Part shown: in pieces, positions 59,576 through 64,000 of the stretch
Position numbering within the stretch: the stretch's first letter is position 1
How the letters are laid out: each line of letters begins with the position of its first letter
NCBI RefSeq assembly: GCF_016583765.1
Contig: NZ_NRRR01000005.1
Span: forward strand, 62,001-126,000
Source of the DNA: Chromatium weissei
GTDB lineage: Bacteria; Pseudomonadota; Gammaproteobacteria; Chromatiales; Chromatiaceae
Length of the DNA: 64,000 nt
Direction of reading: 5' to 3'
The notes under the pieces: model-generated
What the model was told of the DNA's origin: nothing
Database searches by the model: none
The model's input: the letters and a program-made list of their open reading frames with translations, nothing else
Program-made: the position numbers and the translations under genes

Positions 59576-61063
59576 TCAATTCAATTGCGCCAATAGCGCC
59601 TCGGCAGCAAGGCGACCAGAAATGGATGCCATTGGAATACCGGGACCCGGATGAACACTGCCGCCCGCAAGATATAAACCAGCAATTTTAGATTCATTGC
59701 TAGGACGATCAAATGAACCGAATAAACCATGTGTGACGCGCCCGAATACAGCGCCACCGGATGCGGGATAGGTTTGTTCAAAATGAACGGGTGTCGTCAC
59801 AGCGATTTCTTGGCTATCGGCAAAGGTTAATCCGCAATGCGCTAGCAATTGCATTACGCGCTCTTCACAGCGCCGAATTTCAGTTTCTGGAATGACTTGC
59901 GTATCACCACGCGCTGGTGCATTCACCATAATTAATAAGCGTTCTGATTCAGTTGGTGCAGGTGCTGCGGGATTGCCGCGATCTTGAGCGCAGATGTATA
60001 CAGTTGGATCAATGGGTAAACGCAAATTCTCAAATACGGATTTGAATTCTTCGGCGTAATCCGGCGGAAAAAAGACGTTGTGATATTGCATTGGAAAGCC
60101 AATTGGTTTTGCCAATAAATTCCAAGTCACGACGGAGTGCGAACGTTTATCGGGAGTGATTTGCGGCGCAGCTTTTTTCGCTTTATTGCCTAATAAACCA
60201 GCGCCCAGCGCCGAGGCATCGCCATTATAAATGACTGCATTTGCCAGCAATCGTTCGCCATTCGCTAAGACTGCGCCAGCAGCACGTCCACCTTCAATAA
60301 TGATTTCTTGTACTGTTTCGCCATAACGGAATTGAACGCCTTTCTCTGCTGCTAATTGAGCGAGTGCTTCCGGTAAGCCGTGAATGCCGCCTTCAACTGC
60401 GTATACGCCACGACTTTCAACATCTGCAATTAACATTAATGTGGCTGGTGCGTGATAGGGTGAAGCGCCGACATAAGTGGAATAGCGACCGAATAATTGA
60501 CGCAGGCGTTGATCTTTGAAATAACCACCGAGTGCTTGCCATAATGTGAATACGGCTTTAATTCGCGCTAATTCGGTCATTCCACTCATGCCGAAGCGCC
60601 CGAAAATCGATAATGGCGTTGGTTGTGAGGAGCGAATAAATGGCACTTCAAGGGCATTAAATACGCGTTTGGCGTGTTGAATAAACCGGCGATAACCATC
60701 GGCTTCTGCTGCGCCAGCAAAGGCGGCGATGGCTTCTGCCGAGCGATTTTGATCGGCAAATAAATCGAGCCGTTCATTCGCACTCCACGCATGACGGGCG
60801 AGAATTTCTGCTTTATGTAAAGTGACGCGTTCTTTTAATGAAGCGCCCGCTTCGGTAAACATTTCTTCAAATACCCAAGGCATTGTTAATACCGTTGGGC
60901 CGGTATAAAAACTTTGATCGCCGCGATGCTGCTCGCGGAGTTTGCCGCCGGGGTGGTTGCCACGTTCGACGACGGTGACTGCGAACCCTTGAGTTGCCAG
61001 TTTTAGAGCGGCACTGAGACCACCCATGCCCGCACCGATCACGAGAATTTGTTTATTCCGCAT
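59576..61063 (-). CDS. crtD: Hydroxycarotenoid 3,4-desaturase
   Basis: 495 residues, FAD-binding phytoene-desaturase family: VIGAGMGGLSAALKLATQGFAVTVVERGNHPGGKLRE at the N-terminus and YLAGGSVHPGPGIPMASISGRLAAEALL at the C-terminus. CrtD introduces the 3,4 double bond after CrtC hydration. Choice of CrtD over CrtI rests on its place next to crtC and the HSVVTWNL and PDYAEEF segments; the substrate is inferred. Heads the crtD-crtC-bchCXY run. Confidence 0.9.
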   Translation of the reverse strand: MRNKQILVIGAGMGGLSAALKLATQGFAVTVVERGNHPGGKLREQHRGDQSFYTGPTVLTMPWVFEEMFTEAGASLKERVTLHKAEILARHAWSANERLDLFADQNRSAEAIAAFAGAAEADGYRRFIQHAKRVFNALEVPFIRSSQPTPLSIFGRFGMSGMTELARIKAVFTLWQALGGYFKDQRLRQLFGRYSTYVGASPYHAPATLMLIADVESRGVYAVEGGIHGLPEALAQLAAEKGVQFRYGETVQEIIIEGGRAAGAVLANGERLLANAVIYNGDASALGAGLLGNKAKKAAPQITPDKRSHSVVTWNLLAKPIGFPMQYHNVFFPPDYAEEFKSVFENLRLPIDPTVYICAQDRGNPAAPAPTESERLLIMVNAPARGDTQVIPETEIRRCEERVMQLLAHCGLTFADSQEIAVTTPVHFEQTYPASGGAVFGRVTHGLFGSFDRPSNESKIAGLYLAGGSVHPGPGIPMASISGRLAAEALLAQLN

Positions 61064-61165
61064 GTGCCTGCCTTATTGGTTCAACCGTAAAATTAAAGGA
61101 AAAATTTGACTGGATGCTTGCGAGATCGCGCCTTGCAAGATCAACGGTGATTAGAGTCAAATGAC

Positions 61166-61183
61166 TGTCTAGTTCACGAGACG
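61166..61183. promoter_or_regulatory. Near-consensus TGT-N12-ACR site before crtD
   Basis: TGT followed by 12 bases and ACG lies in the 219-base divergent gap before crtD. It matches the PpsR/CrtJ pattern TGT-N12-ACA except for the last base. A palindrome ACCTGACAGGT (61201-61211) is nearby. Weak support. Confidence 0.25.
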
Positions 61184-61282
61184 ACGAGGCCGTTGAGTCT
61201 ACCTGACAGGTTTGAACTTTGCACAGTCAGGCATTCGCGGCGGGTATTTGTCATTTATTGAGTCAATTGAGAGGAATCATCG

Positions 61283-61696
61283 TTGAATTACGCAGCACGC
61301 ATGATGTGGCCCGAAAAATCCGCCACTTGGGATTATCTCGGCGCGGCCGAGAGTTTGGATGACTTTGCCATGATGTACGCCACTGACAAGGCGCTGGCGG
61401 TGGGCACTGAGTTTGTCATCATCGAAAAAGGCGGCGCGGATTCGGACATTCAGTTTTTCAAAGTGAGCCGCGCCAATCCTTATGGACTGATTCCGGCTGA
61501 TCCGCGTGTGGAAAATAGCGGCAGTACGAGCACCAGCGCCGCTGCCGCACCACAGGAATTCATGCAAGAACAAAGCATTGCCGCAGTGTGGCGAGCGATG
61601 TACAGCAATATCTTCTTTTTCGGACGCGTCACCGGCACGGCCTTTTTAGTCTTTTTAGCGTTTATCGGCATTGCTAAATGGTTTGGTTTGTGGTGA
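61283..61696 (+). CDS. Hypothetical protein divergent to crtD, one membrane helix
   Basis: 137 residues from a TTG start that has a good AGAGG ribosome site (61271-61275); ATG codons at 61301 and 61304 are in frame but lack one. The N-terminal about 70 residues are soluble (ATWDYLGAAESLDDFAMMYATDKALAVGTEFVIIEKGG), followed by a Ser/Ala-rich linker and a C-terminal membrane helix (about 117-134). No family recognised. It shares a divergent promoter region with crtD. Confidence 0.7.
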   Translation: MNYAARMMWPEKSATWDYLGAAESLDDFAMMYATDKALAVGTEFVIIEKGGADSDIQFFKVSRANPYGLIPADPRVENSGSTSTSAAAAPQEFMQEQSIAAVWRAMYSNIFFFGRVTGTAFLVFLAFIGIAKWFGLW

Positions 61697-61833
61697 TTAC
61701 GCGTGGTTTTTGTGTGCAAGCGTGGCAATTCTGAACTTAAATCACCGCCATTCGTGGTAAAGATTTTGCTGCTATTGCCGCACCAGCCTCAGTTGCTGCG
61801 ATTCAAATGCAATAAAAACGCATTTTTACATCA

Positions 61834-61873
61834 ATAGGCGAATGCTATATCGAATAGCATCCGCCTATTTTTT
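61834..61873 (+). terminator. Rho-independent terminator
   Basis: A long inverted repeat, ATAGGCG-AATGCTAT and ATAGCAT-CCGCCTAT, with a short loop and a following run of seven T. It lies 138 bases after the gene at 61283-61696. The rest of 61697-61990 shows no gene. Confidence 0.8.
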
Positions 61874-61990
61874 TATCTTTCGAAAAATCGACTTAACGCA
61901 ACATCAGTTCAATTTGATGCTTCATTTTTTCACAAAAACACACACATTTAACGATTCAATCAATATCAACACAAGAGAGAAAATAACTTC

Positions 61991-63118
61991 ATGTCTTCCG
62001 TCATTCTTCGTGTTTTAACACTCATCATCGCTATTTTCGCAAATGCCGTCATCGCCGCACCGCCTGAGCTACCCATTACTGTATTGGATACGACGCAACT
62101 GACGACAATGAATCAACTATTGGAACGCATTTCAAATAAGCGAGTCATTTTTGTTGGTGAACGACATGATCGTTATGAAGATCATCTCAACCAATTGGCA
62201 GTTATTGAAGGTCTACAAGCGCGAGGACACGCGCTTATTATTGGCATGGAAAGTTTTCAACAGCCATTTCAACACGCATTAGACGCATTTATTGCTGGCA
62301 GCATTGACGATGCTGAATTATTGCGGCGCACCGAGTATTTTGAACGCTGGCGTTATGATTATCGACTATATCGCCCATTACTACATTTTGCGCGTAAGCA
62401 TCGTATTCCAGTAATTGCACTTAATTTAGAAGCAGAATTAACAAGTAAAGTCGGCATTAGCGGTATCAATGGATTAAATGAAACAGAACGTGCAAAAATT
62501 CCCACTGATATTGATCGCAATGACTCTGCTTATCGACAACGCATTGAAGCCGTTTTTAATCAACATCCAAATACGCAAAAAGCCGATTTTGAACATTTTT
62601 TAGATGTGCAATTGCTATGGGATGAAGGAATGGCAGCCCGCGCAGCACAAGCATTAGTTGATTATCCAAATCACACACTCGTCGTATTCGCAGGTGCTGG
62701 ACATCTTGAATATCGACAAGGCATTCCCAATCGATTATTACGGCGGCAAGCAGTCGCTATTGCTGTACTATTAAATGGCACGACATATACGCCTAACACA
62801 CTGCTTGCAGATTTTTTAATGTATCCACAATCAATAGAATTACCACCTGCTGGTTTACTTGGTGTCATGCTTGATCCCAGCCCGAATAGTCACGGAATGA
62901 TTGTAAAAGGTTTTGCAGAATCCAGTGGCGCAAAAATAGCAGGATTAGTTATTGGTGATCGCATTATTCGTGTTGGAACAACACCGATTACCAATTACTC
63001 CGATATTCGTATTGCACTTCTTGATCAGGCGTCGAATCAAATACTACCAGTTGAAATTGAACGTAAAGCAGTTGTCGGCAAAACTGAACAGCTCACTTTT
63101 TTAGTAAAACTGAATTAA
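61991..63118 (+). CDS. ChaN-like haem-binding-fold protein with C-terminal PDZ domain
   Basis: 375 residues. A signal peptide is expected at 1-23. The ChaN/Tiki-like domain (about 25-260) has the family start RVIFVGERHDRYEDHLNQLAVIEGL and IGMESFQQPFQHALDAFIAG, with FAGAGHLEYRQGIPNRL near its end. A PDZ-like domain follows (about 295-370, SSGAKIAGLVIGDRIIRVGTTPITNYSDIRIALL). ChaN-like proteins are linked to haem or iron uptake; the PDZ suggests a peptide-binding or substrate-selection role. No lipobox Cys is seen, so it is probably soluble periplasmic. The next gene starts 5 bases later. Confidence 0.83.
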   Translation: MSSVILRVLTLIIAIFANAVIAAPPELPITVLDTTQLTTMNQLLERISNKRVIFVGERHDRYEDHLNQLAVIEGLQARGHALIIGMESFQQPFQHALDAFIAGSIDDAELLRRTEYFERWRYDYRLYRPLLHFARKHRIPVIALNLEAELTSKVGISGINGLNETERAKIPTDIDRNDSAYRQRIEAVFNQHPNTQKADFEHFLDVQLLWDEGMAARAAQALVDYPNHTLVVFAGAGHLEYRQGIPNRLLRRQAVAIAVLLNGTTYTPNTLLADFLMYPQSIELPPAGLLGVMLDPSPNSHGMIVKGFAESSGAKIAGLVIGDRIIRVGTTPITNYSDIRIALLDQASNQILPVEIERKAVVGKTEQLTFLVKLN

Positions 63119-63123
63119 CTATC

Positions 63124-64000
63124 ATGCCTCGTCGCCCTGAATTACTTTCACCTGCAGGAACGCTACGTAATCAACGTTACGCCTTTGCTTATGGTGCAGA
63201 TGCGGTATACGCGGGATTACCGCGTTATAGTTTGCGCGTGCGTAATAACGATTTTGATGCTGCTAATCTTGCGATTGGTATTGCCGAAGCACATGCACAA
63301 GGCAAACGGTTTTATTTGGCAACTAATTTGATGCCGCACGGCGCAAAATTACGTACATTCATTGCTGATCTTGCGCCGATTATTGCATTAAAACCAGACG
63401 CACTAATTATTGCTGATCCAGGTATTTTGTTATTGGTGCGCGAAAACTGGCCGGAGCAATCAATTCATCTTTCGGTACAAGCAAATACAGTGAATGCCGC
63501 AGCCGTGCGTTTTTGGGCAGCGCAGGGAATTGAGCGCGTGATTTTATCGCGAGAATTATCGCTTGATGAAATTGCTGATATTCGTGCTGCTTGTCCTGAT
63601 ATTGAATTAGAAGTATTTGTTCACGGTGCGCTGTGTATTGCCTATTCAGGACGCTGTTTGTTATCCGGTTATTTTAATCACCGCGATGCGAATCAAGGCA
63701 GTTGCACCAATTCCTGCCGCTGGCAATATCGATTAGAAAATACTGAATCAAATGTGATTCGTCATCATGCCGCAGACGCTGTTTATTTATTAGAAGAAAG
63801 CAAGCGTCCTGGTGAATTGATGTCAATTTTTGAAGATGAGCATGGCACTTACATTCTCAATTCCCGCGATTTACAAGCAGTTGCGCACATAGGTAAATTA
63901 GTAGCATTAGGAATTGATTGTTTCAAAATAGAAGGTCGTACTAAATCACATTATTACGTCGCTCGAACTGCACAGGTGTATCGAACAGCAATTGATGATG
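63124..64000 (+). CDS. trhP: U32 peptidase-family protein, likely tRNA uridine hydroxylase (cut by window edge)
   Basis: First 292 codons only; the gene runs off the right edge. The start RRPELLSPAGTLRNQRYAFAYGADAVYAGLP and EVFVHGALCIAYSGRCLLSGYFNHRDANQGSCTNSCRW are classic for the TrhP/YegQ group, including the conserved Cys cluster. TrhP makes 5-hydroxyuridine at tRNA position 34. The gene follows the ChaN-like gene by 5 bases. Confidence 0.9.
   Translation, partial: MPRRPELLSPAGTLRNQRYAFAYGADAVYAGLPRYSLRVRNNDFDAANLAIGIAEAHAQGKRFYLATNLMPHGAKLRTFIADLAPIIALKPDALIIADPGILLLVRENWPEQSIHLSVQANTVNAAAVRFWAAQGIERVILSRELSLDEIADIRAACPDIELEVFVHGALCIAYSGRCLLSGYFNHRDANQGSCTNSCRWQYRLENTESNVIRHHAADAVYLLEESKRPGELMSIFEDEHGTYILNSRDLQAVAHIGKLVALGIDCFKIEGRTKSHYYVARTAQVYRTAIDD

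Overview
The window comes from the chromosome of an anoxygenic phototrophic purple bacterium. It carries a full type-2 reaction-centre operon (pufL, pufM, tetrahaem pufC, several light-harvesting antenna genes), bacteriochlorophyll genes bchC, bchX, bchY and bchZ, and the spirilloxanthin-pathway carotenoid genes crtC and crtD. The housekeeping content (three-domain CysG, BioH+BioC, PilU-type ATPases, HrpA, large single-chain PurL, YjfK/YjfL homologues, Slp and FxsA) points to Gammaproteobacteria. I would not go below class from this sequence alone. No rRNA, CRISPR array or insertion sequence was seen.

Layout. 1-7.2 kb is AT-rich: the start of rmlB, a TerD / AIM24 / TerD stress cluster, several unknown proteins, a two-domain gamma-glutamylcyclotransferase and fxsA. 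7.2-17.3 kb holds an FHA-EAL signalling protein, a DsbD with a doubled periplasmic domain, valS, pgi and a yjfK-yjfL pair. 17.3-27.5 kb is one long minus-strand run: bchZ, pufB, pufA, pufL, pufM, pufC, a second pufBA pair and a third lone alpha gene, followed by a tight yjbQ / RuBisCO-like protein / idi / lipA / ydcF operon. 27.6-42.4 kb is mostly housekeeping: apbE, polyphosphate:AMP phosphotransferase, slp, cysG, a rhodanese, purL, a BLUF photoreceptor, a response regulator, bioDCH and a glycosyltransferase. 42.4-53.7 kb has two PilU-like ATPases, an RND efflux pair and hrpA. 53.8-55.3 kb is a small accessory patch with a RelE-like toxin/antitoxin pair, a tRNA-like RNA structure and a DUF4160-DUF2442 pair. 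55.3-61.1 kb is the second photosynthesis block, crtD-crtC-bchC-bchX-bchY. The window ends with a ChaN-like lipoprotein-family gene and the start of a U32 peptidase-family tRNA-modification gene.

How it fits together. BchX, BchY and BchZ form one enzyme, chlorophyllide a reductase, and bchC makes the next step, but bchZ lies 28 kb from bchXY and starts the puf operon instead. At the 3' end of bchY there is a diverged second copy of the last 17 codons. The two copies bracket the DUF4160-DUF2442 cassette as direct repeats, as an integrated element that rebuilds its target gene would. The RuBisCO-like protein has the carbamylation-site K-D-D-E motif and sits between a YjbQ-family gene and the isoprenoid gene idi, directly behind the puf genes, so a link to isoprenoid supply for pigments is reasonable to test.

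Base and codon use alternate between AT-rich and GC-rich blocks, and the block edges fall inside genes such as valS, pgi, cysG and bchY.
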